Shown in pieces: positions 32,473 to 39,074 of a stretch of DNA of 39,074 bases (within the stretch, counting starts at the first letter, position 1; each line of letters starts with the position of its first letter). This DNA comes from CAYMEK01 sp964389305 (GTDB taxonomy: Bacteria; Spirochaetota; Spirochaetia; SZUA-6; DRHE01). The stretch is from contig CAYMEK010000040.1 of NCBI GenBank assembly GCA_964389305.1, positions 1 to 39,074 of the forward strand. The letters are read 5' to 3'. The notes under the pieces were generated by a model, which made no database searches, was not told where the DNA came from, and was given only the letters and a program-made list of their open reading frames with translations. The translations under genes were made by a program, and so were the position numbers.

Positions 32473-33297
32473 ATGAAAATAACCACACTAGTCGAAAATA
32501 CTGTGTACAGGGCTTCATTGCGTGCCGAGCATGGCGTGGCAATGCTCATTGAAGCAGACGGGCGAAGAATACTGTTCGATACCGGGCAGAGCGGAGAGGT
32601 ATTGCTCGAAAATTCAAACGCGATGGGAATCGACCTGAGAACAGTCGATGCACTCGTACTCAGTCATGGACACTACGACCATACCGGAGGGATCCGTGCG
32701 CTGTCGGCCTTGATTACCTCGGTTGATACGTACGGCCATTCTGATCTCTTTAACAATAAGTGGGCAAAAACCAGGGATACCGAAAGGTACATCGGAATAC
32801 CGGTAAGCAGACAGGCAATGTCTGCTTGGGGATTCAGGCTTCGGCTATCAAAGGAGCCGGAGCAAGTCTCCGCGTCCGTCAGAACGACAGGTGAAATACC
32901 ACGTGTAACCGAGTTCGAAACCATAGAGAGTAGGCTCTGCTTAAGGGAAGGGGACGATTTTGTACAAGACCCACTTACCGATGACCTTTCCCTTGTTATT
33001 CGCAGTGAGAGAGGATTAATCCTTGTCTTGGGATGTGCACATTCCGGACTGGTGATTATCCTGAAACATGTTCATGAAATGTATGGGGAGGAGAAAATAT
33101 ATCTTGTCATTGGTGGAACACATTTGGTGAACGCGAGTAATGCGAGAATTCAAAAAACTATCGATACCTTGAAAGACTACCACGTTGAAAAGATTGCAGC
33201 GTCGCACTGCACAGGTGAGCCGGCGGTTATTAGCTTCCATGAAGCTCTTGGTGATAAGATGATACCAAACCATGTAGGGGATGTGATTGAGATCTAG
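32473..33297 (+). CDS. MBL-fold metallohydrolase (COG1237-like)
   Basis: This 274-residue protein starts at ATG 32473 with AAGGAG upstream. An upstream in-frame start at 32326 would add 49 residues without family character. The metal ligands are H65-x-H67-x-D69-H70 in LSHGHYDHTGG, with further ligand regions GCAHSGL, IGGTHL and the late SHCTGEP. This outline matches the MJ0301/COG1237 group related to the dihydropterin phosphate synthase family. Members of this group are often found beside NifX-like and MinD-type Fe-S ATPase genes, as here. It is cytoplasmic, unlike the second MBL protein at 37951-38742. Confidence 0.88.
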   Translation: MKITTLVENTVYRASLRAEHGVAMLIEADGRRILFDTGQSGEVLLENSNAMGIDLRTVDALVLSHGHYDHTGGIRALSALITSVDTYGHSDLFNNKWAKTRDTERYIGIPVSRQAMSAWGFRLRLSKEPEQVSASVRTTGEIPRVTEFETIESRLCLREGDDFVQDPLTDDLSLVIRSERGLILVLGCAHSGLVIILKHVHEMYGEEKIYLVIGGTHLVNASNARIQKTIDTLKDYHVEKIAASHCTGEPAVISFHEALGDKMIPNHVGDVIEI

Positions 33298-33436
33298 TAA
33301 TCGGTTCTGTTCATTGAGTCCATCAAACGAAGAATCGATAGACGGGCCTGTCATCATGCGGGGTGGTTCATACCGGCTGGAGTATGAGAAACTGACAGGG
33401 TGAAGAGACCTTCAAGGTCAAGCGAGAAGCTCTCCG

Positions 33437-34066
33437 ATGGCGATTACTAAACCGTTTGATGACCATATAGAACAGTACGAGAAGTGGTTCGAGATAAACA
33501 GGTTTGCCTATGAGTCAGAACTCAGGGCCGTGAAGGATCTCTTGCCTCGGAAAAAGAACGGAATGGAAATCGGTGTGGGAAGCGGCAGGTTTGCGGCACC
33601 TTTGGGGATTCGACTGGGAGTCGAGCCTTCCGCCAAGATGAGAAAGGCGGCCCAACGAAGAGGGGTCGATGCAATCGATGGTGTGGCGGAGGATCTTCCC
33701 TTCGATGATTCACAGTTCGATTTTGCTCTGATGGTGACAACAATATGTTTTCTTGACGATGTGGAAGCGGGGATAAGGGAGGCCTACAGGGTGATCAAGA
33801 ATGGAGGATGCCTGATCATTGGTTTTGTTGACAAGACAAGCACCCTCGGCCAACTGTATCTTGAACACAAGAATGAGAGCGTTTTCTACGGGCCTGCTAC
33901 CTTCTATTCGACCGCAGAAGTCGTGGGTTTTCTTGAAAAGGCGGGATTTGGTAGATTTTCTTTTGTCCAGACGATCTTCCGTAGTTTAGCGGATGTCAAG
34001 ACAATCGAGCCGACCAAGAAGGGTTATGGCTCGGGCTCTTTCGTGGTGGTCAAAGCGGTAAAGTAG
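33437..34066 (+). CDS. Class I SAM-dependent methyltransferase
   Basis: This 209-residue protein has motif I GMEIGVGSGRFAAPLG near 40-55, the acidic residue in GVEPSAKM, and the DLPFDDSQFDFALMVTTICF region (about 83-102) with YRVIKNGGCLIIGFV. These belong to the Methyltransf_11 type. The glycine loop reads IGVGSGRF. The substrate is unknown. It sits between the MBL gene and the NifX-ferredoxin gene. GAGAAG lies upstream of the ATG. Confidence 0.87.
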   Translation: MAITKPFDDHIEQYEKWFEINRFAYESELRAVKDLLPRKKNGMEIGVGSGRFAAPLGIRLGVEPSAKMRKAAQRRGVDAIDGVAEDLPFDDSQFDFALMVTTICFLDDVEAGIREAYRVIKNGGCLIIGFVDKTSTLGQLYLEHKNESVFYGPATFYSTAEVVGFLEKAGFGRFSFVQTIFRSLADVKTIEPTKKGYGSGSFVVVKAVK

Positions 34067-34177
34067 TATTCCGGCCTTAGACCAAGCGGATCCCTGATCG
34101 ATAACCATGAATTGTCGCAGAAGAATATAGTGTCTTTCCAGATTTAACGAAATGAGTATTCTTTCAACCTTTTAAAT

Positions 34178-34198
34178 TGAGAATATTCTCATTATAAT
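34178..34198 (+). promoter_or_regulatory. Palindrome next to a -10 box upstream of the NifX-ferredoxin gene
   Basis: TGAGAATATTCTCA (34178-34191) is a perfect 14-bp palindrome placed directly before a consensus -10 TATAAT (34193-34198). A degenerate copy, TGAGTATTCTTTCA, lies at 34153-34166. The -35 region is weak. The arms resemble Fur-family sites (TGAxAATnATTxTCA), although the central base is missing. The leader to the ATG is about 130 nt. Confidence 0.5.
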
Positions 34199-34333
34199 AT
34201 GTCTAGCAGGTATGTTTTGAGAGCATGTGTTCCCAGGCAGTATCCGATGAATAACCTCGGGATACGTATAAAAACCGAAGCATAACCTAGGAAACAGCCG
34301 TATTGGATAGCGGCCAGGCAGAGGAGCAAGAGA

Positions 34334-35200
34334 ATGAGAATCGCGATTACAGCAACCGGAGCGGATCTGGATAGCAGCGTCGAGCCGAGGTTTGGCCGCT
34401 GCGCGTATTTTGTGATTGTTGACCCGCAGACCATGGTATACGAGTCCATAGAAAATCCGAATATCGCAGCTGAGGGCGGCGCAGGTATTCAGTCGGCGCA
34501 ATTGATGGCGCAAAAGGGTGTTTATGCCGTTCTGACAGGAAACTGCGGTCCCAATGCCTTTCGTGTTTTTGAAGCGGCGGGCATTCGGGTCATTACTGGG
34601 GTGAGCGGTTCGGTTCAAAAGGCTGTAAGTCAGTACAATGCAGGTACCCAGCCAAATGCTGACAACCCAAATGTGCCAAGCCATTTCGAAATGGGAGGGA
34701 CCATGGGATATTCCCCGGGTTCGGGAGGTGGATCGCGGGCCGCTTTTTTTGGCTATTCGGCAGCAGGCGGTGGAACGGGGCGTGGAAGGGGAGGCGGAGG
34801 TCACGGTATGGGACGTGGCGGGATGGGCCGCGGCATGGGCAGGGGCAGAGGAATGAGGGGAGGAATGCAACCGGGCTCTTTTCAAATTGATACGGAAGAG
34901 CAACAAAATGGCCCGGAAAACATAGGCGCCCTGAAAGAACAGATTAGAACCATGCAAGAAAGGCTTGCCTCTCTCAAGGAACAAATCCGGGATAAAGAAG
35001 GCCGGGGAAAGGAATCTCATCTTATTGCCCGTGTCAAGCCAGAGAAATGCACTGGTTGCAGGATCTGTCAGAAGGTCTGTCCTGTGGGTGCTATTTCGTT
35101 TGCCGATTCGGTGGCGTATATAAAAGCCGACGAGTGCACGGGCTGCGGTCGTTGCGCAGAAGCCTGCCCGCAACAGGCCATTGTCTTGGCAGCGGTTTGA
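34334..35200 (+). CDS. NifX/MTH1175-like domain fused to a 2x[4Fe-4S] ferredoxin
   Basis: This 288-residue three-part protein begins with a dinitrogenase Fe-Mo cofactor-type (NifX/NifB-C/COG1433) domain at about 1-105 (RIAITATGADLDSSVEPRFG, then GVYAVLTGNCGPNAF). A Gly/Arg/Met-rich linker follows at about 119-179 (GMGRGGMGRGMGRGRG). Next is a short coiled coil at about 196-222 (IGALKEQIRTMQERLASLKE) of the DUF5320 type. The end is a bacterial ferredoxin with CTGCRICQKVCP (239-250) and CTGCGRCAEACP (268-279). Such domains occur near MinD-type Fe-S ATPases and are thought to handle iron-sulfur or metal clusters. GAGGAG precedes the ATG. The double ATPase gene follows 56 bases later. Confidence 0.88.
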   Translation: MRIAITATGADLDSSVEPRFGRCAYFVIVDPQTMVYESIENPNIAAEGGAGIQSAQLMAQKGVYAVLTGNCGPNAFRVFEAAGIRVITGVSGSVQKAVSQYNAGTQPNADNPNVPSHFEMGGTMGYSPGSGGGSRAAFFGYSAAGGGTGRGRGGGGHGMGRGGMGRGMGRGRGMRGGMQPGSFQIDTEEQQNGPENIGALKEQIRTMQERLASLKEQIRDKEGRGKESHLIARVKPEKCTGCRICQKVCPVGAISFADSVAYIKADECTGCGRCAEACPQQAIVLAAV

Positions 35201-35256
35201 TTCATTCCAAAGAACGGCGAATACAGAGATAGATAGATAGCTGGGAGCGTGAAGAA

Positions 35257-37095
35257 ATGAAGGTAGCGGTAGCAAGTGGCAAGGGGGGAACTGGAAAGAC
35301 AACTTTCGCCGTGAATCTGGCCTATTCGCTGACTGCCAAAGGGGAGAAAGTACGGCTGCTGGACTGTGATGTGGAGGAGCCGGATGACCATCTCTTTGTA
35401 AAGCCGGAGTTCAGCGACAGTATCCCGGTGAATGTTCAAAAACCTGTACTGATCACTGAAAAATGCACAGGTTGCCGTAGATGTGGCGAAGTGTGCAACT
35501 ACAATGCGATTGCCGTGATCAACGGACAGGTACTGATCTTCAATGAGCTGTGCCACTCCTGTGGTGTCTGTTCATACGTCTGTCCGGAAGGTGCTTTGCA
35601 GGAAGAGCCGTATTCCATCGGCACGGTGCAGACGGCTCTGAACGCGGCAGGGGAACAAACACAGCCACTACCATTTGTTCATGGACTGCTGAACATTGGT
35701 GAAGCCCTGGCCCCGGCCGTTGTCCGCGAAGTAAAAAAACATATCGATCCCGAAGCCATCAATATCATCGATGCCTCACCTGGAACTAGCTGTCCGGTGG
35801 TTGAGGCAGTGAAAGGCTCTGATGTAGTTGTATTGATTACCGAACCCACACCTTTCGGCTTGAACGACCTTAAATTGGCCGTGGGATTAACTCTGGAAGT
35901 AGGCGTTCCCACGGGTATTGTCGTAAATCGCTCGGACGGCAAAGATGAGATCATAAGGGAGTATGCCGAAACCGTCGGTGTTCCCATCGTAGGCAGAGTT
36001 CCTTTCAGGCGCGAGTATGCGGAAGCCTACTCCAAAGGAGATATTCTTGCCGCTGCTTTTCCGGAGCTTAGAGAGAACCTTCTGGCGATTTTCCGGGATA
36101 CCGCCAAGCTGTGCGGTGCTGCGCTTCCAGCCGTTCCTCAAGAGGAGGAACTCTTTATCGAAAACAAGGCATCCTCCCGGCCTGGTAAGGGAAACGCCGG
36201 GAAGTGCAGGGAAATTGCGGTCATCAGCGGGAAGGGTGGAACTGGCAAGACCACAGTTGTCTCCTCTTTAGCCCAGCTAGCCAGCAATAAGGTGTTGGCG
36301 GATAACGATGTAGACGCTGCGGATCTTCATCTACTGCTCGTCCCTTCTATCTACGAGGCGCACGAGTTCATCGGCGGAAAAACCTACGCTATTGATCCCG
36401 CAAAGTGTAGCGGCTGCGGTCGGTGTGCCGAGAATTGTCATTTTGATGCGATTTTTCCGCACGGACCCTCCGATGAACGTGCCGGTAGATCCTACAGAAT
36501 AGATGAGCTGGCTTGCGAGGGGTGCGGTTTATGCGGTCACGTATGTCCCGAGGAAGCGATCGATTCTCTTGATAATGTTACCGGAAAGTGGTTTGTTTCC
36601 GACACCAACTATGGATCCATGGCACATGCTCGATTGGGAATTGCCGAAGAAAACTCAGGCAAACTGGTTACCCAAGTCCGCAGGCGGGCATCGGATTTGG
36701 CGCGAGAACTAGGCTGTGACAAGATCCTTTCCGACGGTCCTCCCGGAACCGGCTGCCCAGTGATCGCCTCGGTTTCAGGTGTAGACCTGGTGTTGATCGT
36801 GACAGAACCCACGGTTTCAGGCGTCCACGATATGGAGAGGGTGCTTGAACTATCGGTTCATTTTGGCGTTCCTTCCCTGGTGATTATCAACAAGGCGGAC
36901 CTAAATGTGCAGCAGGCTCAAGAAATCGTTCTTATGGCTGAGCAGGCAGGCTCTTGGGTAATAGGGAGCATACCCTTTGACGACAACGTGAACCAGGCCC
37001 TCATGAATGGGAAAACCATTGTAGAACACGGAAGGGGCCCGGCCTTCGAAGCGATCCGCGATCTGTGGAATGCTCTCAAGCAGGTGGCATTCTAG
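35257..37095 (+). CDS. Fused tandem MinD/Mrp-type P-loop ATPases, each with a ferredoxin insert
   Basis: This 612-residue protein has two complete COG1149-type units in one chain. Unit 1 has the deviant Walker A GKGGTGKTT at 8-16 and a ferredoxin insert with CTGCRRCGEVC (70-80) and CHSCGVCSYVCP (99-110). Unit 2 has Walker A GKGGTGKTT at 325-333 and inserts CSGCGRCAENC and CEGCGLCGHVCP at about 385-435. Each unit also has the DASPGT or DGPPGTGCPV motif and TEPT. In many genomes these units are two adjacent genes of about 290 codons. The probable role is ATP-driven assembly or transfer of Fe-S clusters. No stop or ribosome binding site lies at the junction near residue 310. Confidence 0.9.
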   Translation: MKVAVASGKGGTGKTTFAVNLAYSLTAKGEKVRLLDCDVEEPDDHLFVKPEFSDSIPVNVQKPVLITEKCTGCRRCGEVCNYNAIAVINGQVLIFNELCHSCGVCSYVCPEGALQEEPYSIGTVQTALNAAGEQTQPLPFVHGLLNIGEALAPAVVREVKKHIDPEAINIIDASPGTSCPVVEAVKGSDVVVLITEPTPFGLNDLKLAVGLTLEVGVPTGIVVNRSDGKDEIIREYAETVGVPIVGRVPFRREYAEAYSKGDILAAAFPELRENLLAIFRDTAKLCGAALPAVPQEEELFIENKASSRPGKGNAGKCREIAVISGKGGTGKTTVVSSLAQLASNKVLADNDVDAADLHLLLVPSIYEAHEFIGGKTYAIDPAKCSGCGRCAENCHFDAIFPHGPSDERAGRSYRIDELACEGCGLCGHVCPEEAIDSLDNVTGKWFVSDTNYGSMAHARLGIAEENSGKLVTQVRRRASDLARELGCDKILSDGPPGTGCPVIASVSGVDLVLIVTEPTVSGVHDMERVLELSVHFGVPSLVIINKADLNVQQAQEIVLMAEQAGSWVIGSIPFDDNVNQALMNGKTIVEHGRGPAFEAIRDLWNALKQVAF

Positions 37096-37304
37096 AGGCT
37101 TTCTCCGCGAGACTGTCTTCCGCAACGGGACCCCAAACGACCGCCGGATCATGAAAGTTCCAGCAAGCGCCCGGTTTGCACCGGTGTTTCGGGATTGACG
37201 CAGCAGTGAGAGAATTCACCTGCCTTGATAGCTAAATAAGAATGAGCTGCGCACGCAGGGTATTCTGATATCCCCTGTTGGGTGCGATCCATCTGGTGCG
37301 ATTT

Positions 37305-37961
37305 TCAGCCAAAGGACAGGGTGCGAAAAAATAGGAAAACGAGTCTTGCTCCAAAAAGAATGAGCACCGAGCCGCAAACGAATTGAAACACTCTCAACAA
37401 TCTGATCGATCGGTACACTCTTTCTGACACCAGGCCCACCAAAGCACCCAGTACGATTGGAGCAGCGGCGGCTCCCGTAGCAAATAGAGCGGCATAAAGC
37501 ACTCCGGTTATGATACTCTGCTCCGCGATGCAGGCAATATAGGTAAGGATCGCAATATAGGGCGCACAGGGAGCGATCCCTATTAGAAATCCAAATACCC
37601 CCATGCTGTGAGCGCTTTTCTCTAATAGACCCGCTCCAATATGTACCTTGAGACCTTTTCCTAAAACGATCAGTGTGCCGACGCTTATCATTAGAAGAGC
37701 AATAACGAGGTAGAGCCAGCCGGACTTATGAGGCGGAAAAAATCGGTTTATATAGCGGAAGGCCACAGTTGCCAGCCCGCCGAGGAGGGAAAAGGCCAGA
37801 AGCCTGCCCGTAGAGAACAGTACAGCAGCTTTCAGACCTTCTTTCCAGTTTTTTTGGGTTGCCCCTATGTAGGGTAGAAGAATAGGGGCCATATACACGA
37901 GGCAGGGCCCCCAGCCCATGACAAAGCCAGCAGCCGTTATTCTTAGAGCATCAGAAAGCAT
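37305..37961 (-). CDS. CcdA/DsbD-like polytopic membrane protein
   Basis: This 218-residue protein has six hydrophobic segments in two similar halves. Each half begins with a Pro-Cys motif: GWGPC20LVYMAP and GIAPC132APYIAI. This matches the transmembrane domain of DsbD/CcdA and related TauE/sulphite-exporter-like proteins, where the paired Cys pass electrons across the membrane. Electron transfer is therefore plausible but unproven. Its ATG lies inside the last codons of the upstream MBL gene (11-base overlap), so translation is coupled. It converges with the double ATPase gene across a 209-base spacer with no clear hairpin. Confidence 0.82.
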   Translation of the reverse strand: MLSDALRITAAGFVMGWGPCLVYMAPILLPYIGATQKNWKEGLKAAVLFSTGRLLAFSLLGGLATVAFRYINRFFPPHKSGWLYLVIALLMISVGTLIVLGKGLKVHIGAGLLEKSAHSMGVFGFLIGIAPCAPYIAILTYIACIAEQSIITGVLYAALFATGAAAAPIVLGALVGLVSERVYRSIRLLRVFQFVCGSVLILFGARLVFLFFRTLSFG

Positions 37962-38742
37962 CCGCTATTGTTATTTTTTTCCCCACTCCTGTAAGGATGA
38001 AGTCTTCTGCGTACGATTCTTCGAACTGTTTCCTGGCCAGATCCCCGGAACAGTGACAGGGAGCGATCTTTATAACCTCTTGTTTTTGCATCCCCTTAAT
38101 AATGTTCCTAAGCTGATGAACATTCATCCAACACAAATGGAAACCGCCCAATACCAGATATGCATTGGTAGACAGCATCTCTTTAGCCTTTTGGACGATC
38201 TGTACGATTCCAGGATGAGCGCAGCCTGTGATGACAACCAGCCCCTTGGCTGTCTGTATGACAAGGGACTGTTCTTTTATCCAATTTCCAAGCTCTCCGG
38301 TAGAATACGCGTTTTTACAGATTTTTACAGTTCTATCGACCTTTACACTCCGGGCACCCGCACCCTCGACTTCACGTTCGACGCCTGGCGGAAAAGATCT
38401 TGGCATATAAACGACAACATCCGGGTTTTGTTCTAAGAATTCAGAGAGCCCCCCGATGTGGTCATAATGTATGTGCGATAGAATTACGACGTCAATGGTG
38501 CTTGGATCGATCTCAAGCTTTGCCATGTTTCTCAAGAGCACAGCTCCTTCTCCGCCAACATCAAAAAGAATCGTGCGCTCCAAACCTTCCACCAGGCATG
38601 AAAATCCCCAGCGCGTCTCCAATCCTTCTCCGTAGGGGTTATTATCGTATACTATCGTCAGCTTGAGATCCGCCGAGATAGTTGGAAAAACGGCGATAAG
38701 TGTAATTAGCAGTAAAAAAGCTACTTTGAATAACCTAATCAT
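37951..38742 (-). CDS. Exported MBL-fold metallohydrolase (COG1237-like)
   Basis: This 263-residue protein has a signal peptide (FKVAFLLLITLIAVFPTISA) and then an MBL domain of the same group as the gene at 32473. Metal ligands are H90-x-H92-x-D94-H95 (LSHIHYDHIGG), followed by TGCAHPGI, LGGFHL and PCHCSGD. The exported location differs from most members. It is followed by, and overlaps, the CcdA/DsbD-like gene, so the pair may act together in the envelope. The ribosome binding site is weak. It diverges from trpB2. Confidence 0.87.
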   Translation of the reverse strand: MIRLFKVAFLLLITLIAVFPTISADLKLTIVYDNNPYGEGLETRWGFSCLVEGLERTILFDVGGEGAVLLRNMAKLEIDPSTIDVVILSHIHYDHIGGLSEFLEQNPDVVVYMPRSFPPGVEREVEGAGARSVKVDRTVKICKNAYSTGELGNWIKEQSLVIQTAKGLVVITGCAHPGIVQIVQKAKEMLSTNAYLVLGGFHLCWMNVHQLRNIIKGMQKQEVIKIAPCHCSGDLARKQFEESYAEDFILTGVGKKITIADAF

Positions 38743-38788
38743 TTTCTTAACTCAAATATACTCCAATGGGGATTATTTGATAACGGGG

Positions 38789-38837
38789 TTGACAAATGCT
38801 TCTTTTAATGCGATTCTATGTTACTATCAATAGTAAC
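38789..38837 (+). promoter_or_regulatory. Promoter and palindromic operator upstream of trpB2
   Basis: A consensus -35 TTGACA lies at 38789-38794. The -10 is weak (TTCTAT at 38814-38819). Immediately after it is the perfect inverted repeat GTTACTA-TCAA-TAGTAAC (38820-38837), covering the expected start point, a classical repressor position. The ACTA...TAGT arms resemble Trp-repressor sites, but the centre is shorter. Confidence 0.55.
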
Positions 38838-38872
38838 GAACCGATTAAACTATGCTTTTAGAGGAGAGTAAA

Positions 38873-39074
38873 ATGAACAGATCGATGTGGTTTCTTGATC
38901 AAAATGAAATGCCAACTCATTGGTATAACGTCCTGCCTGATTTACCCAAGCCGCTGCCACCTGTCCTACATCCAGCTACAGGCAAGCCGGTAACGCCGGA
39001 CGATTTGGCTCCATTATTCCCCATGGAGCTTATCAAGCAGGAAATGAGTGCTGAGCGGTGGATTGAAATCCCCG
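38873..39074 (+). CDS. trpB2: Tryptophan synthase beta chain, type 2 (TrpB2), 5' part
   Basis: The first 67 residues are visible before the window ends. The start ATG has GAGGAG at 38861-38866. The N-terminal signature of TrpB2 is clear: MPTHWYNVLPDLPKPLPPVL, then HPATGKPVTPDDLAPLFPME and LIKQEMSAERWIEIP. TrpB2 makes tryptophan from serine and indole and usually lacks a dedicated TrpA partner nearby. The PLP lysine and catalytic core lie outside the window. Confidence 0.92.
   Translation, partial: MNRSMWFLDQNEMPTHWYNVLPDLPKPLPPVLHPATGKPVTPDDLAPLFPMELIKQEMSAERWIEIP

Noticed and set aside
34192..34449. Minus-strand hydrophobic ORF over the NifX promoter, and a 28-codon plus-strand ORF at 34200
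   Set aside because: Neither has a ribosome binding site; both overlap the promoter leader and show no family features.
1..39074. CRISPR arrays, insertion sequences, integrase or prophage genes
   Set aside because: No spaced direct-repeat array, transposase or phage gene is seen apart from the short regulatory repeats listed.

Overview
The window reads as a scaffold piece from a moderately GC-rich bacterium, most likely a spirochaete (Spirochaetota, Spirochaetales-like). That assignment is inference. It rests on exported proteins whose mature ends begin with Q/E-rich stretches such as TGQQEAAG, YPQQEVEP and GGEAEAA, a style familiar from spirochaete binding proteins, and on the general gene set. 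No rRNA gene or other firm taxonomic marker is present. Two 100-base N runs (4897-4996 and 28007-28106) are assembly gaps and each truncates a gene.

Layout. 1-2601: end of an unknown gene, a small exported protein, a SAM methyltransferase and a beta-lactamase-fold lipoprotein. 2602-3141: no confident gene. 3142-4813: stress proteins (Hsp20, ribosome hibernation factor) and a double PRC-barrel protein. 4997-10228 (minus): a DNA-repair operon in the order HhH protein, GAPDH, PolX, LigA, with a 35-codon relic of PEP synthase left between GAPDH and PolX. 10476-14377 (plus): HtrA lipoprotein protease overlapping a Lon-family AAA protease. 14400-16367 (minus): STAS protein, small membrane protein and a sugar-type periplasmic binding protein. 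16590-22003: two divergently placed 665-residue paralogues joining a von Willebrand A domain to a CsgG/FlgO-like C-terminus, with an exported YD-repeat protein between them. 22097-26228 (minus): a selenocysteine island of selB, selA, tRNA-Sec and a peroxiredoxin whose catalytic codon is TGA. 26401-28006: PAP2 phosphatase and a truncated membrane LuxR regulator. 28110-32123: HAD hydrolase and a CUT1-type ABC sugar importer without its ATPase. 32473-38742: an Fe-S cluster/P-loop ATPase locus (NifX-ferredoxin fusion, a double MinD-type ATPase-ferredoxin fusion, two MBL-fold hydrolases, a CcdA/DsbD-like membrane protein). 38873-end: start of trpB2.

The strongest finding is the seleno-peroxiredoxin. 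An ordinary ORF caller splits it into two pieces at 26082-26084, but TGA lies exactly where the peroxidatic Cys of the FTFVCPTE motif should be, is followed by a hairpin with a GGUC loop like a bacterial SECIS, and sits directly upstream of the complete selC-selA-selB set. Together these genes make, deliver and use selenocysteine. Other notable items are the inverted VWA-CsgG pair with distinct repeat operators, the fused tandem Mrp/MinD ATPase, and the PEP synthase relic.
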